Shown: positions 1-8,980, counted from the first letter of the stretch. The stretch: DNA of 64,000 bases from Butyrivibrio sp. (GCA_015056565.1 SVGB01000003.1:124001-188000), one strand, 5' to 3'. Made by a program: numbers and translations. Notes: generated by a model not told the origin, from the sequence alone.

Positions 1-799
1 TGTCAGGAACACCAAGCTTCCAAAGCTCAGTGTTAAGATCCTTCATGAACTCACCAACTCTCTCACGGATAACACCAAAGTAGTGGTCTTCCATTTCCTG
101 ACCCTTAGGAGGCATTGCTCCAAAGAGAGTTCTTCCTGTAAAGATAAGGTCTTCACGCTTCATTGATTTGTCCCAGTCAACCAGGAAGTACTCCTGCTCT
201 GGTCCAACAGAAACGTTAACCCTTGTTGCATTGTCATTGCCAAATAATCTGACGATCCTGAGAGCCTGCTTGTTTACAGCCTCCATGGATCTAAGAAGAG
301 GAGTCTTTTTATCAAGAGCTTCTCCTGTATATGAACAGAAAGCAGTAGGAATACAGAGAGTAACACCTGCTCCGGATTCCTTGAGGAATGCAGGAGAAGT
401 GATGTCCCATGTTGTATATCCTCTTGCCTCGAAAGTAGCACGAAGTCCTCCGGAAGGGAATGAGGAAGCATCAGGCTCACCCTTTATAAGCTCTTTCCCA
501 GAGAAAGAAGTAAGCATGCGGCCGTCCTGGTCTGCGCTTCCCACAAAGGAATCATGCTTCTCAGCTGTGATGCCTGTAAGGGGCTGGAACCAGTGTGTGT
601 AATGTGTTGCGCCGTTTTCTACAGCCCAATCCTTCATGGCATTGGCTACAACGTCAGCGGATTCCTTGGACAGTGTTCCGCCATGCTCAATCACACTCAC
701 AACCTCTTTGTATACATTCTTTGGCAGACGCTCTCTCATCTTGGCAAGAGTAAAGACATTCTGGCCGAAAATTTCTTCCACATTAACCTTGCTGCTCAT
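1..799 (-). CDS. glnN: Glutamine synthetase type III, 5' part (runs off left edge)
   Basis: Translating the minus strand from an ATG at 797-799 gives an open frame of about 266 residues that continues past position 1, so the C-terminal catalytic half is outside the window. The visible part carries stretches typical of type III (GSIII) enzymes: [28 protein letters not shown] and [13 protein letters not shown] proteins are about 700 residues and make glutamine from glutamate, ammonia and ATP in the cytosol. An AGAAAGG ribosome binding site lies about 10 bases before the start. The gene follows the U32 gene by 84 bases; whether it has its own promoter is unclear. The family assignment is firm; the symbol is by analogy. 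Confidence 0.93.
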   Translation of the reverse strand, partial: MSSKVNVEEIFGQNVFTLAKMRERLPKNVYKEVVSVIEHGGTLSKESADVVANAMKDWAVENGATHYTHWFQPLTGITAEKHDSFVGSADQDGRMLTSFSGKELIKGEPDASSFPSGGLRATFEARGYTTWDITSPAFLKESGAGVTLCIPTAFCSYTGEALDKKTPLLRSMEAVNKQALRIVRLFGNDNATRVNVSVGPEQEYFLVDWDKSMKREDLIFTGRTLFGAMPPKGQEMEDHYFGVIRERVGEFMKDLNTELWKLGVPD

Positions 800-883
800 A
801 GTGCTACGACCTTTCTTTCATTTTTTACTGTCATACAGTTTACAATAATAATCCAAAAACTTGAAGTATTTTTTGTATTACTT

Positions 884-2113
884 TTAAGGCTGCGCACTAA
901 CTCTCAAAATATCGTAGCGGCTTGGGCGCTCAGACAGATCAAGATAGATGATCTCCTTGGAGTGGGGACATGACTCTACAGCTGTTCCATCCTCAGTGTA
1001 CATGCCATTTACACGAACCTTTACATCTGTTCCGTCAGGCTTCATTATCTCAATCTCATCTCCGACACTGAACTTGTTTCTCTGCTCGATCTTGGCAAAT
1101 CCCCTCTCATCGATGTCATAAACAATTCCAAGGTAGATATATTCGCTCACATATGTGTTGTTGTCATAGATCTGCATCTCATCGCTGGGTTTTCCAAAGT
1201 AGAAACCTGTTGTGAACTGGCGATAGGTGCACTTTGAAATCTGATCAAGATACCATGGCATGTTCTGCCTGTATTTCTCCTCAGACTCAAAGAAGTCGTC
1301 AATGGCCTTTCTGTAGGTCCTTGCAACAGTTGCCACATAAAGAGCCGTCTTCATCCTGCCCTCTATTTTGCAGCTGTCAACTCCTGCATCCACAAGCTCA
1401 GGAATGTGCTCGATCATGCACAGATCCTTGGAGTTAAAGATATATGTGCCACGCTCGTTTTCATACACTGGAAGGTATTCGCCAGGTCTCTTTTCCTCAA
1501 CAACTGCATACTTCCATCTGCATGGATGGGTGCAGGCTCCGTGATTGGCGTCCCTTCCAGTGAAGTAATTTGACAAAAGACATCTTCCTGAATAGGAAAT
1601 GCACATAGCCCCGTGAATAAAGCACTCCATCTCAAGATCTTCAGGGATCCTCTGCTTGATCTCCTTGATCTCTGCCATTGAAAGTTCTCTGGCTGCCACA
1701 ACTCTCTTGGCTCCAAGATCATGCCAGAAGTTATAGGTCTCGTAGTTTGTGTTGTTGGCCTGGGTTGATACATGGATATCTATTTCGGGACAGATCCTCC
1801 TGGCCTTCATAAAAATACCAGGATCAGCGATTATAAGAGCGTCTGGCTTTAGCTCTTTTAATTCATGAAGATAGGTCTCAACTCCGTCAAGATCATAGTT
1901 GTGAGCAAGGATATTTACTGTGACATGGACATGAACGCCATGCTCGTGGGCGAAGGCAATTCCTTCCTTCATCTCCTCCTTGCTGAAGTTCTTTGCCTTG
2001 GCCCTTAGTCCGAAGGCATCTCCTCCAATATATACTGCATCTGCACCAAACATTACCGCTGTCTTTAAAACTTCAAGACTGCTGGCAGGTATAAGTAGCT
2101 CTGGTTTTTTCAT
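884..2113 (-). CDS. trhP: Peptidase U32 family protein, probable tRNA uridine-34 hydroxylase (TrhP type)
   Basis: A 409-residue protein with the U32 signature at residues 163-182 (ECFIHGAMC then SGRCLLS; Cys164, 171 and 178) and the C-terminal beta-barrel expected of the TrhP/YegQ length class. TrhP proteins are now linked to prephenate-dependent formation of 5-hydroxyuridine at the wobble position of tRNA, although the family is still often labelled collagenase-like protease. The context supports the tRNA role: the preceding gene, 16 bases away, is a TrmR-like O-methyltransferase, which would methylate the 5-hydroxyuridine. In B. subtilis the trmR and trhP genes are also neighbours downstream of mltG. 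Substrate specificity is inferred. Confidence 0.87.
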   Translation of the reverse strand: MKKPELLIPASSLEVLKTAVMFGADAVYIGGDAFGLRAKAKNFSKEEMKEGIAFAHEHGVHVHVTVNILAHNYDLDGVETYLHELKELKPDALIIADPGIFMKARRICPEIDIHVSTQANNTNYETYNFWHDLGAKRVVAARELSMAEIKEIKQRIPEDLEMECFIHGAMCISYSGRCLLSNYFTGRDANHGACTHPCRWKYAVVEEKRPGEYLPVYENERGTYIFNSKDLCMIEHIPELVDAGVDSCKIEGRMKTALYVATVARTYRKAIDDFFESEEKYRQNMPWYLDQISKCTYRQFTTGFYFGKPSDEMQIYDNNTYVSEYIYLGIVYDIDERGFAKIEQRNKFSVGDEIEIMKPDGTDVKVRVNGMYTEDGTAVESCPHSKEIIYLDLSERPSRYDILRVSAQP

Positions 2114-2129
2114 AGCTCGTTCCTCATTA

Positions 2130-2771
2130 TTAAAGCTTAACAGAGAGGCTCATGCCATCTCCAACTGTAAGTATCACTGTATTTAGCTGATCGTTGTGGG
2201 TCAGCTCATAGAGGTAATCCCTCATTCTTGCATGTATGGTCCTGTTTCTCCTTGTTACCGCAAACCTTGATTCAAACACATCTCCGTCCTGCAGTACGTT
2301 GTCTGATACAAGGAGTCCTCCCTTATTAAGGACCCTAAGGCACTCAGGCAGGAAATTTATATACTGCCCCTTTGCCGCATCCATAAATATAAAATCATAG
2401 CCAGGAGAAAGAGTTTTTAAGATGTCCATTGCATCCCCTTCAAGAAGGGTTATCTTTTTCCCATGATCATATTTTTCAAAATTGGCTCTTGCTACAGGAA
2501 TTCTCTTTTCATATTTTTCAATAGTGGTGATCCTGGTATCACTTTCTGAATACTCAGCCATTAAAAGAGCTGAAAAGCCAACAGCGCAGCCGACCTCCAA
2601 GATGTTAACAGGTCTGTTCTGCGCCATTAAAAATTTAAGAAGTGTCTGAGTATCCTTGCGGATAATAGGCACTTCATCTGCTATTGCCTCTCTCTCCACA
2701 TCATCGAGATATGGGGCATTCCCTCTATCAAGAGAATTGATAAAAGTTGTAATCCTGTCCTGATCAGCCAT
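2130..2771 (-). CDS. trmR: SAM-dependent O-methyltransferase, TrmR type (tRNA 5-hydroxyuridine methyltransferase)
   Basis: A class I methyltransferase of 213 residues with the motif I stretch ILEVGCAVGFSALLMAEY and an acidic FIFMDAAKGQY motif typical of the YrrM/caffeoyl-CoA methyltransferase family. B. subtilis TrmR (YrrM) makes 5-methoxyuridine in tRNA from 5-hydroxyuridine. I set the start at ATG 2771 (MADQDRIT) because a GGGGAG ribosome binding site precedes it; a longer in-frame start at 2810 would bury 13 more residues in the upstream gene. The start overlaps the stop of the MltG-like gene by eight bases (ATGGCTGA), indicating translational coupling. The next gene is the U32 partner. 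Confidence 0.86.
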   Translation of the reverse strand: MADQDRITTFINSLDRGNAPYLDDVEREAIADEVPIIRKDTQTLLKFLMAQNRPVNILEVGCAVGFSALLMAEYSESDTRITTIEKYEKRIPVARANFEKYDHGKKITLLEGDAMDILKTLSPGYDFIFMDAAKGQYINFLPECLRVLNKGGLLVSDNVLQDGDVFESRFAVTRRNRTIHARMRDYLYELTHNDQLNTVILTVGDGMSLSVKL

Positions 2772-3261
2772 CCTGTGACTCCCCAGCTGTCTCAGCCTCT
2801 GTTTCTGCACCTGGATCTGGCTCAGCTTCTATTTCTGCAGCAGTCTCTGTTGCTGATCCAGCCTCTGCGTCCGACTCGGAATCGGTATCAGAAGATTTCT
2901 GTCCGCCCGACATTATAGAAATCATTTCCTCAGGAGTCATGGAAGTGCTAAGCTCGTAGGTTCCTGCCTGTTCCATTCCGTGGTATTCAGAAAACCTCTC
3001 CTGAAGCTTGAAAAGATTTTTGTCTGTGATAAGTCCAACTCCAGCCAGATTCTCTGCTATGACATCAGCTGAATCGCCGCTTCCTACAGTGAAGGTCACT
3101 GTCCTTCCTGTTCCGGATGATACAGGTGTCTGGTTAAAGATGTGATAGCCATAGTTATAGGCAACCTTAGCATATTTTGAGATCAGCATTGCTACTACAA
3201 TGACAAATGCCACCTTTACTGCGGTATCAAGCAACCCCAGTATTATTTTTTTTGCGCTCAT
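2764..3261 (-). CDS. MltG/YceG-like membrane protein lacking the catalytic domain
   Basis: A 165-residue protein with an N-terminal membrane segment (about residues 8-28). A small domain follows (about 55-120: TFTVGSGDSADVIAENL, AGTYELSTSMTPEEMISIM) resembling the LysM-like N-terminal part of the lytic transglycosylase MltG. It ends in an acidic, Ser/Thr/Glu/Ala-rich tail. Full MltG is around 340 residues and has a catalytic glutamate in a C-terminal YceG domain; nothing like that is present here. It lies where mltG (yrrL) lies in B. subtilis, between the ruvX region and trmR. It is probably a degenerate or specialised homologue; no enzymatic role is claimed. Confidence 0.72.
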   Translation of the reverse strand: MSAKKIILGLLDTAVKVAFVIVVAMLISKYAKVAYNYGYHIFNQTPVSSGTGRTVTFTVGSGDSADVIAENLAGVGLITDKNLFKLQERFSEYHGMEQAGTYELSTSMTPEEMISIMSGGQKSSDTDSESDAEAGSATETAAEIEAEPDPGAETEAETAGESQDG

Positions 3262-3283
3262 AAATAAGTCTCCTCAAAAGACA

Positions 3284-4963
3284 TCAGAAATTGGTGTCCA
3301 TGATAATAGGCATTATCATAGGTCTTCTCTTTGTCTTTTTCCAGATGTAATCACTAAGGGCGTCCTTAACAATATTCTTAAGCTTCGCCCAGTCAGTGAT
3401 CCCTTTCTCAAGGGCCTCTGTAACGTCATCATAAACAAGGTCTGTAGCGTCATCAATGAGTTTATCAGATTCCCTCACATATACAAATCCTCTGGACACG
3501 ATACTTGGTCCTGAGATGATCTGACAGCTTGCCTTGTCGATACCAAATACTACTATAACTATACCGTCTTCTGCAAGATGTTGTCTGTCTCTAAGAACAA
3601 CATTTCCAACATCTCCAACGCCAAGACCATCCACAAGAATCGCTCCAACCGGGACTTTTCCTGCTACTTTGGCGCCGTTTTCATCAAGCTCTAAGATTTC
3701 TCCGGAGTGAAGGATAAAGATATTGTCCTTGTCCATTCCAAGCTCTCTTGCAATCCTGCTCTGAGCGATAAGGTGCCTGTACTCTCCATGGACAGGAACA
3801 GCGTATTTAGGCTTGACCAGTGTGTAGATAAGCTTGATATCCTCCTGGCATGCATGTCCTGAAACATGGACATCCTGGAAAATAACCTCTGCGCCCTTCA
3901 TCTGAAGTTCGTTTATTATGTTTGTGACAGACTTCTCATTACCTGGAATTGGATGAGATGAGAAAATAACAGTATCGCCAACGCCAATACTGATCTTCCT
4001 GTGCTGTCCGCTAGCCATCCTGCTAAGGGCAGCCATGCTCTCTCCCTGGCTTCCTGTTGTGATAATAACAGTCTTGTTCTCAGGGTAGTTCTTGATCTGA
4101 TCTATATCAACCAGGGTGTTCTCCGGTATCTTGATACATTCAAGCTTCTGGGCAATGTCGATGATGCTGACCATACTTCTGCCCTCAACCACAACCTTTC
4201 TGCCGCACTTGTGCGCAGTGTTGATGATCTGCTGAACACGATCTACGTTTGAAGCAAAGGTTGCAACAATGATCCTGGAGTTCTCATGCTCCTCAAAGAG
4301 GGAATCAAGAACTCTACCTACAGTCTTTTCAGAAGCTGTAAATCCAGGTCTCTCCGCATTGGTTGAGTCGCACATAAGGGCAAGAACGCCTTTTTTACCA
4401 ATTTCAGCAAATCTCTGAAGATCGATAGGATCTCCAAATACAGGTGTGTAGTCAACCTTAAAGTCTCCAGTGTGGACCACAGTTCCTGCAGGTGAATAGA
4501 TCGCAAGAGCTGCTGCATCTACAATTGAGTGGTTTGTTCTAATAAACTCAACCCTGAAGTTTCCAAGATTGATGGACTGGCCAAACTTAACAACCTTTCT
4601 CCTGGTCTTCTTAAGAAGGTTGTGCTCTTCGAGCTTGTGCTCGATGATGCCCATTGTAAGACGTGTTGCGTAAACAGGGACATTGAGCTCGTGAAGCACA
4701 TAAGGAAGCGCACCAATGTGGTCCTCATGTCCGTGAGTTATGACAAAGCCCTTGACCTTGTCAATGTTCTCCTGCAGATAAGTGATGTCAGGGATTACCA
4801 GGTCGATTCCCAGCATGTCATCGTCGGGGAAAGACAGACCGCAATCCACTACAATAATACTGTCCTCATATCTGAAGGCAGTGATGTTCATTCCAATCTG
4901 CTCAAGACCACCCATAGGGATGATCTGCAGCTTGGACGCATTTTCAGTTTTCTTTTTACTCAA
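3284..4963 (-). CDS. rnj: Ribonuclease J
   Basis: A 559-residue metallo-beta-lactamase/beta-CASP nuclease. The metal-binding HGHEDHIG motif is at residues 77-84. Further family motifs are visible: HTGDFKVD, the beta-CASP stretch ATFASNVDRVQQI, SSHPIPGNE and VHGEYRH. RNase J has 5'-3' exonuclease and endonuclease activity and acts in mRNA turnover and rRNA maturation in Firmicutes. The C-terminal stretch FVYVRESDKLIDDA is also conserved in the family. It lies 58 bases after the DUF1292 gene and 22 bases before the MltG-like gene, within the same minus-strand run. Whether it corresponds to J1 or J2 cannot be told from this copy alone. Confidence 0.96.
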   Translation of the reverse strand: MSKKKTENASKLQIIPMGGLEQIGMNITAFRYEDSIIVVDCGLSFPDDDMLGIDLVIPDITYLQENIDKVKGFVITHGHEDHIGALPYVLHELNVPVYATRLTMGIIEHKLEEHNLLKKTRRKVVKFGQSINLGNFRVEFIRTNHSIVDAAALAIYSPAGTVVHTGDFKVDYTPVFGDPIDLQRFAEIGKKGVLALMCDSTNAERPGFTASEKTVGRVLDSLFEEHENSRIIVATFASNVDRVQQIINTAHKCGRKVVVEGRSMVSIIDIAQKLECIKIPENTLVDIDQIKNYPENKTVIITTGSQGESMAALSRMASGQHRKISIGVGDTVIFSSHPIPGNEKSVTNIINELQMKGAEVIFQDVHVSGHACQEDIKLIYTLVKPKYAVPVHGEYRHLIAQSRIARELGMDKDNIFILHSGEILELDENGAKVAGKVPVGAILVDGLGVGDVGNVVLRDRQHLAEDGIVIVVFGIDKASCQIISGPSIVSRGFVYVRESDKLIDDATDLVYDDVTEALEKGITDWAKLKNIVKDALSDYIWKKTKRRPMIMPIIMDTNF

Positions 4964-5021
4964 TATAATTCCTCCATTATTTTTGGCGGATGCGCAGAAA
5001 GAGACATAAACCTATAGCCCG

Positions 5022-5291
5022 TTAAATGTCCAGATCTACTCCATCCTCAGAGAGCAGTTTACGAAATACACCAGCAACCGCTTCAAGCTCCTGGTCATCG
5101 TCCACAATGACATAAACTGCCTCTTCATCATTCATATCGGAGTCATCCCGAAGTATAAGTGCCTCGGAATCTCCGTCTTCCTCATCAGTTACTAAAAGAT
5201 AGGTCTTGGCTCCTATTACAGTCTGCTCAAGACAATAAAATTCAACTGCTTCTTCCCCATCGGGACTAAACATTATCTTTTCCAAATTCAT
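5022..5291 (-). CDS. DUF1292 family protein (YrzB-like)
   Basis: A small acidic 89-residue protein (VEFYCLEQTVIGAKTYLLV, then many Asp/Glu residues) matching the DUF1292 pattern. Its stop side faces RNase J; its start follows the ruvX stop immediately, so the two are co-transcribed. In B. subtilis and many Firmicutes the same order ireB-ruvX-yrzB is kept. The molecular function of the family is unknown. Confidence 0.85.
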   Translation of the reverse strand: MNLEKIMFSPDGEEAVEFYCLEQTVIGAKTYLLVTDEEDGDSEALILRDDSDMNDEEAVYVIVDDDQELEAVAGVFRKLLSEDGVDLDI

Positions 5292-5717
5292 TCACCTTTT
5301 CAACCTGTTGTCCAGATAATCCTGAAGGATGATCTGGGCTGCAATCATATCAACGTACTCTTTTCTCTTCTTGCCTTTTATTCTGGCTTCGTCCATTATC
5401 TCGTCCGCCTCTACGGTTGTAAGGCGTTCGTCCAGCATATCTACAGGGATTCCTGTTCTTCTCTCTATCTTGTCCTTAAATTCAAGGCACAACTGTGAGC
5501 GCTCAGAGACCGACTCATCCATATTAAGTGGAAGCCCAAGTACTATCTTCTCCACCCCATACTCCTGAATGAGCTGTTCAATGCGCGCTAGTGTCTTTCG
5601 AAGCTTATTCTCTTCGTTTCTACGGATAATTTCTTTACCCTGAGCTGTCAACAAAAGCTCGTCGCTAATGGCAACGCCCACGGTCTTGGACCCGTAATCA
5701 AGTCCCATGATCCTCAT
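5292..5717 (-). CDS. ruvX: RuvX/YqgF-type RNase H-fold nuclease
   Basis: A 141-residue protein starting [18 protein letters not shown], the first catalytic-Asp strand of the YqgF/RuvX RNase H fold, with VLGLPLNMD in the middle and DERLTTVEA carrying the family's second acidic motif. Members have been described as Holliday junction resolvase-like and in rRNA processing. Its ATG overlaps the ireB stop by one base and its stop abuts the DUF1292 start, so the three small genes form a tight operon. Confidence 0.93.
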   Translation of the reverse strand: MRIMGLDYGSKTVGVAISDELLLTAQGKEIIRRNEENKLRKTLARIEQLIQEYGVEKIVLGLPLNMDESVSERSQLCLEFKDKIERRTGIPVDMLDERLTTVEADEIMDEARIKGKKRKEYVDMIAAQIILQDYLDNRLKR

Positions 5718-5992
5718 TATTTTTTAGCCCAATTGTTGCTCTTGATGTACTCTGTGAGCATCTCCTCAACAAGTTCATCTCTCTCAACCTTCATGATAAG
5801 GCTTCTTGCGCCCTTGTGGCTTGTGATGTAGGTTGGATCTCCAGACATGATGTATCCTACTATCTGATTTACTGGATTGTAGCCCTTTTCCAAAAGAGCG
5901 TCGTAAACAACAGAAAGTACCTTCTTAACACCTGTCTCAGGCTCAACTTCTACTTTAAAAAATTGGGTATTACCTAAATCCTGCTCTGGCAT
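5717..5992 (-). CDS. ireB: IreB family regulatory phosphoprotein (UPF0297)
   Basis: A 91-residue protein with the conserved UPF0297 stretch [20 protein letters not shown] and [13 protein letters not shown]. In Enterococcus faecalis IreB is phosphorylated by the PASTA kinase IreK and influences cephalosporin resistance. An AAAGGTTGA-type ribosome binding site precedes the start. It is the first gene of the ireB-ruvX-DUF1292 operon, lying 52 bases after mtaB. The family assignment is firm; the regulatory role is by homology. Confidence 0.92.
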   Translation of the reverse strand: MPEQDLGNTQFFKVEVEPETGVKKVLSVVYDALLEKGYNPVNQIVGYIMSGDPTYITSHKGARSLIMKVERDELVEEMLTEYIKSNNWAKK

Positions 5993-6044
5993 AGTTAATT
6001 CAACCTTTCATAACTATAGTTATTTTCATTGTACAACACTAATT

Positions 6045-7406
6045 TTAAATAAGCAATGTATCGGCATTTAGTAAAGTCCTTGGAGTAACCCTTGAAAACT
6101 CCCCTGATACGGCTTTTTTGTACTCGTCTGTCCCTTCACAGGCAGCAACTCTGACATATCTGTCAGTATGTCCAATCATGTAATTTTTGCCGTCGTGAAC
6201 TTCCTCATCCTCCCAGAGAACAGAAAGCTCCTGCCCAACAAAACCCTTCCTGTATTCTTCAGAATCATGGGCTGTTATATCAAGGAGCACATCGCTTCTT
6301 TCTGACTTCTGTCTGTCGGTGAGCTGATCAGCCATTCCTGCTGCCACTGTTCCCTTTCTTGGGGAATATTTAAAGACGTGCATCTCATAGAATTCAATAT
6401 CAGACACGAAGTCCCTGCACTCTTCAAACTCCTCTTTTGTTTCACCCGGGAAGCCAACGATCACATCTGTGGTTATCGCAGGCCTGTCGAAGGCCTTTCG
6501 CAAAAGAGCTACCGACTCCTTAAACTCCTCTGCCGTGTAGTGGCGGTTCATCCTCTTAAGGACTGAATTACAGCCGCTCTGTAGTGATAAGTGGAAGTGC
6601 GGGCAAAGCTTTTTTATCTTTGCCATTCTCTCAACGTTTTCCTTTGTGATGAACCTTGGCTCTATTGAACCAAGCCTTATCCTCTCGATGCCATCAATCT
6701 GAGCAACCTTTTCCACAAGATCAACCAGCATGGGCTGTCCTTTATCTATTCCATAGCTGCCGACATGGATACCTGTTATGACAACTTCCTTGCAGCCTTT
6801 AAGGGAAAGGTCCTTAACTTCTTCAATGACATCTCCCATGTCTCTGCTGCGCACCCTTCCTCTTGCATAAGGAATGACGCAGTAGGTGCAGAACTGATTG
6901 CATCCGTCCTGGACCTTGATGTAAGCTCTTGTGTGCTCAGGAAGATCAGTAAGTTTCATCTCTTCGTAGACATCTGTGTGGTTTATGTCTATTACAGACC
7001 TTCCTCCCATAGTTTTATCAAAACCGTTTCTGGCAGCAACAAATTCAGAAAGAATATCAGCAATCTCTGATTTTTTGTTGTTGCCAACAGCCAGGTCAAT
7101 GGCTTCATCTTTTTTTACGCCATCCATTCCAGTCTCAACATAGCAGCCAACTGCCACAACTATTGCATCAGGATTCTCCTTTTTTGACTTGTGAAGCATC
7201 TGCCTGGACTTTCTGTCAGCTATGTTTGTGACAGTACAGGTGTTGATGATATACACATCTGCCTTTTCGTTAAATGGCACGATAATGCAGCCAGCATCAG
7301 TTAATTTCTGGCTCATAACGTCCATTTCGTAGCTATTTACTTTGCATCCAAGGTTATGAAGGGCTACCTTTAAGCCTTTAATGTTATTTTCCATACTATA
7401 TCTCAT
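6045..7406 (-). CDS. mtaB: tRNA t6A37 methylthiotransferase MtaB
   Basis: A 453-residue radical-SAM enzyme of the MiaB/RimO/MtaB family. The N-terminal UPF0004 domain carries Cys21, Cys57 and Cys88 for the auxiliary cluster; the radical-SAM triad is CNQFCTYC (Cys169, 173, 176); a TRAM-like domain ends the protein. The ALHNLGCKVNSYEMD start and VIPYARGRVRSR point to MtaB (YqeV) rather than MiaB. It adds a methylthio group to t6A37 of tRNA(Lys). The start at 7406 is followed by another in-frame ATG at 7394; neither has a strong ribosome binding site. The plus-strand promoter of the next gene overlaps the mtaB start. Confidence 0.93.
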   Translation of the reverse strand: MRYSMENNIKGLKVALHNLGCKVNSYEMDVMSQKLTDAGCIIVPFNEKADVYIINTCTVTNIADRKSRQMLHKSKKENPDAIVVAVGCYVETGMDGVKKDEAIDLAVGNNKKSEIADILSEFVAARNGFDKTMGGRSVIDINHTDVYEEMKLTDLPEHTRAYIKVQDGCNQFCTYCVIPYARGRVRSRDMGDVIEEVKDLSLKGCKEVVITGIHVGSYGIDKGQPMLVDLVEKVAQIDGIERIRLGSIEPRFITKENVERMAKIKKLCPHFHLSLQSGCNSVLKRMNRHYTAEEFKESVALLRKAFDRPAITTDVIVGFPGETKEEFEECRDFVSDIEFYEMHVFKYSPRKGTVAAGMADQLTDRQKSERSDVLLDITAHDSEEYRKGFVGQELSVLWEDEEVHDGKNYMIGHTDRYVRVAACEGTDEYKKAVSGEFSRVTPRTLLNADTLLI

Positions 7407-7434
7407 TGACTTTTTACAATCTTCCGTTTACTAT
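7406..7434 (+). promoter_or_regulatory. Sigma-70-type promoter of the HPr-like gene
   Basis: TTGACT at 7406-7411, a 17-base spacer and TACTAT at 7429-7434, 27 bases before an ATG with an AAGGAGG ribosome binding site. The -35 box overlaps the mtaB start codon, so transcription of the two divergent genes may interfere. Confidence 0.6.
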
Positions 7435-7460
7435 TAAGAAGAAAAGGAGGTATTTGCGCA

Positions 7461-7691
7461 ATGAAGACCGTAAAAATTTCACTTAATTCTATCGATAAGG
7501 TAAAATCTTTTGTTAACGATATTACGAAGTTTGATTATGACTTCGATCTCGTTTCTGGAAGATACGTTATCGATGCTAAGTCTATCATGGGTATCTTTTC
7601 ATTAGATCTTTCTAAGCCTATCGATCTGAACATCCATGCAGAAGACGGCGCAGATGAGGTTCTCGAGATCTTGAAGCCTTACATGGTCTGA
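7461..7691 (+). CDS. HPr-like protein without the phospho-accepting histidine
   Basis: A 76-residue protein with the HPr fold pattern: the second half (DAKSIMGIFSLDL and an acidic C-terminal helix ADEVLEILKPYM) matches phosphocarrier HPr including the region of regulatory Ser46. The usual active-site segment GLHARP is replaced by LNSIDK, so neither His15 nor Arg17 is present. A canonical phosphocarrier role in the PTS is therefore unlikely. The gene has a strong AAGGAGG ribosome binding site, its own promoter and its own terminator, so it is a single-gene unit. Such small HPr-like proteins are common in Lachnospiraceae; their function is unknown to me. Confidence 0.82.
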   Translation: MKTVKISLNSIDKVKSFVNDITKFDYDFDLVSGRYVIDAKSIMGIFSLDLSKPIDLNIHAEDGADEVLEILKPYMV

Positions 7692-7728
7692 TCACTGTTT
7701 GATCAGATCTTCCAAAAAAGATTATTAT

Positions 7729-7768
7729 AGACCATCTTAAGACTCTTCTTAGGATGGTCTTTTATTTT
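7729..7768 (+). terminator. Rho-independent terminator after the HPr-like gene
   Basis: A 14-base stem (7729-7742 with 7747-7760, one mismatched pair) with a 4-base loop, followed by a T-rich tail TTTTATTTT. The tail runs into the 3' end of the convergent thiI gene, so it separates the two transcription units. Confidence 0.85.
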
Positions 7769-8969
7769 ACCTGTTTATCTCAATCACCTCATCGGTCTCA
7801 AGAGCTATGCGGACCAGCTCATCTATCTTTTCTGTCAGGTTTTCCTCATGTCTTTCGATGACATCAAGTCTTGGCTTGGTAACAGGGTGCTTGGCAACAA
7901 AGATGGTGCAGCAGTCCTCGTAAGGAAGGATTGATGTCTCATAAGCACCTATCTTTTCAGAAATATCCACAATGTCCTGTTTATCAAAAGCAATAAGTGG
8001 TCTGTAAACAGGCATATCCTTTACAACCTCTCCAGTGCACATAAGACTCTGCATAGTCTGTGATGCAACCTGCCCGATGCTTTCGCCTGTGATAAGGCCC
8101 ATGCATCCGCTCTTTGCAGCAATGATATCTGCAATCTTCATCATGTATCTGCGCATGATGATAGTGAGCTCATCGTGAGGGCATTTCTCATAAATGTACA
8201 TCTGAATATCTGTAAAGTTGATAACGTGAAGTTTGATATTACCTGTATACTTTGCAATGACCTTTGCGAGGTCTACAACCTTCTGCTTGGCCATCTCACT
8301 TGTATATGGTGGAGCATTGAAATATACTGCCTCAAGATCAACACCTCTTTTTGCGATCATGTATCCAGCTACAGGGGAATCAATTCCTCCAGACAAAAGA
8401 AGCATTGCCTTGCCCGCAGTTCCTATTGGCATTCCACCAGGTCCAGGGATGATCTCTGAAAAGATATTGAGCTTTTCTCTGATCTCAACATTGATAAGAA
8501 CCTGAGGCTCATGAACATCAACCTTCATGGTGTCATAGGCGTCAAGAACTTTTGCGCCGATCTCAGCTGCCATCTCCATAGAATCCATAGGATAGCTCTT
8601 ATCAACTCTTCTTACCTTGATCTTGAAGGTCTTGTTTTTATCCGGGTATACACCATCAACAAAATCAACTACTGCCTGGCATACGCCAGCAACATCAGGA
8701 AGATGATTTTCGCCATCTCTCTCAATTGAAACAGCAGGGCAGATCCCTGTTATTCCAAATACTGTCTGAAGCGCAGAAACAGTCTCGTCAAAGTCAAAAT
8801 CTTTTGCTTCTACGTAAACTCTTCCGGCAGTTTTAGAAATCTCAAAGCTTCCGTCGCACTTAGACAGAACTCTTTTTATCTGCTTAACAAGGGCGTCTTC
8901 AAAGATATATCTGTTCTTACCCTTAACTCCTATCTCTGCATATTTGATTACAAAAGCATGGTACTGCAT
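7767..8969 (-). CDS. thiI: tRNA 4-thiouridine synthase / sulfurtransferase ThiI
   Basis: A 400-residue protein with an N-terminal ferredoxin-like and THUMP region and a PP-loop SGGIDSP at 193-199. The conserved GITGICPAV and VASQTMQSLMCTGEV segments are present, the latter with the cysteine corresponding to the catalytic one of the core enzyme. There is no C-terminal rhodanese domain, as usual in Firmicutes. These short forms receive sulfur directly from a dedicated cysteine desulfurase, and such a gene lies 11 bases upstream. The enzyme makes s4U8 in tRNA and may contribute to thiamine thiazole synthesis. Last gene of the prmA-rsmE-iscS-thiI run. Confidence 0.95.
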   Translation of the reverse strand: MQYHAFVIKYAEIGVKGKNRYIFEDALVKQIKRVLSKCDGSFEISKTAGRVYVEAKDFDFDETVSALQTVFGITGICPAVSIERDGENHLPDVAGVCQAVVDFVDGVYPDKNKTFKIKVRRVDKSYPMDSMEMAAEIGAKVLDAYDTMKVDVHEPQVLINVEIREKLNIFSEIIPGPGGMPIGTAGKAMLLLSGGIDSPVAGYMIAKRGVDLEAVYFNAPPYTSEMAKQKVVDLAKVIAKYTGNIKLHVINFTDIQMYIYEKCPHDELTIIMRRYMMKIADIIAAKSGCMGLITGESIGQVASQTMQSLMCTGEVVKDMPVYRPLIAFDKQDIVDISEKIGAYETSILPYEDCCTIFVAKHPVTKPRLDVIERHEENLTEKIDELVRIALETDEVIEINR

Positions 8970-8980
8970 ACGTATCTCCC

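Noticed and set aside
168-973. Plus-strand frames across the glutamine synthetase start
   Set aside because: The minus strand encodes a clear GSIII N terminus; the plus frames have no family resemblance.
884-2113. Secreted collagenase (U32 label)
   Set aside because: No signal peptide; context with TrmR favours tRNA hydroxylation.
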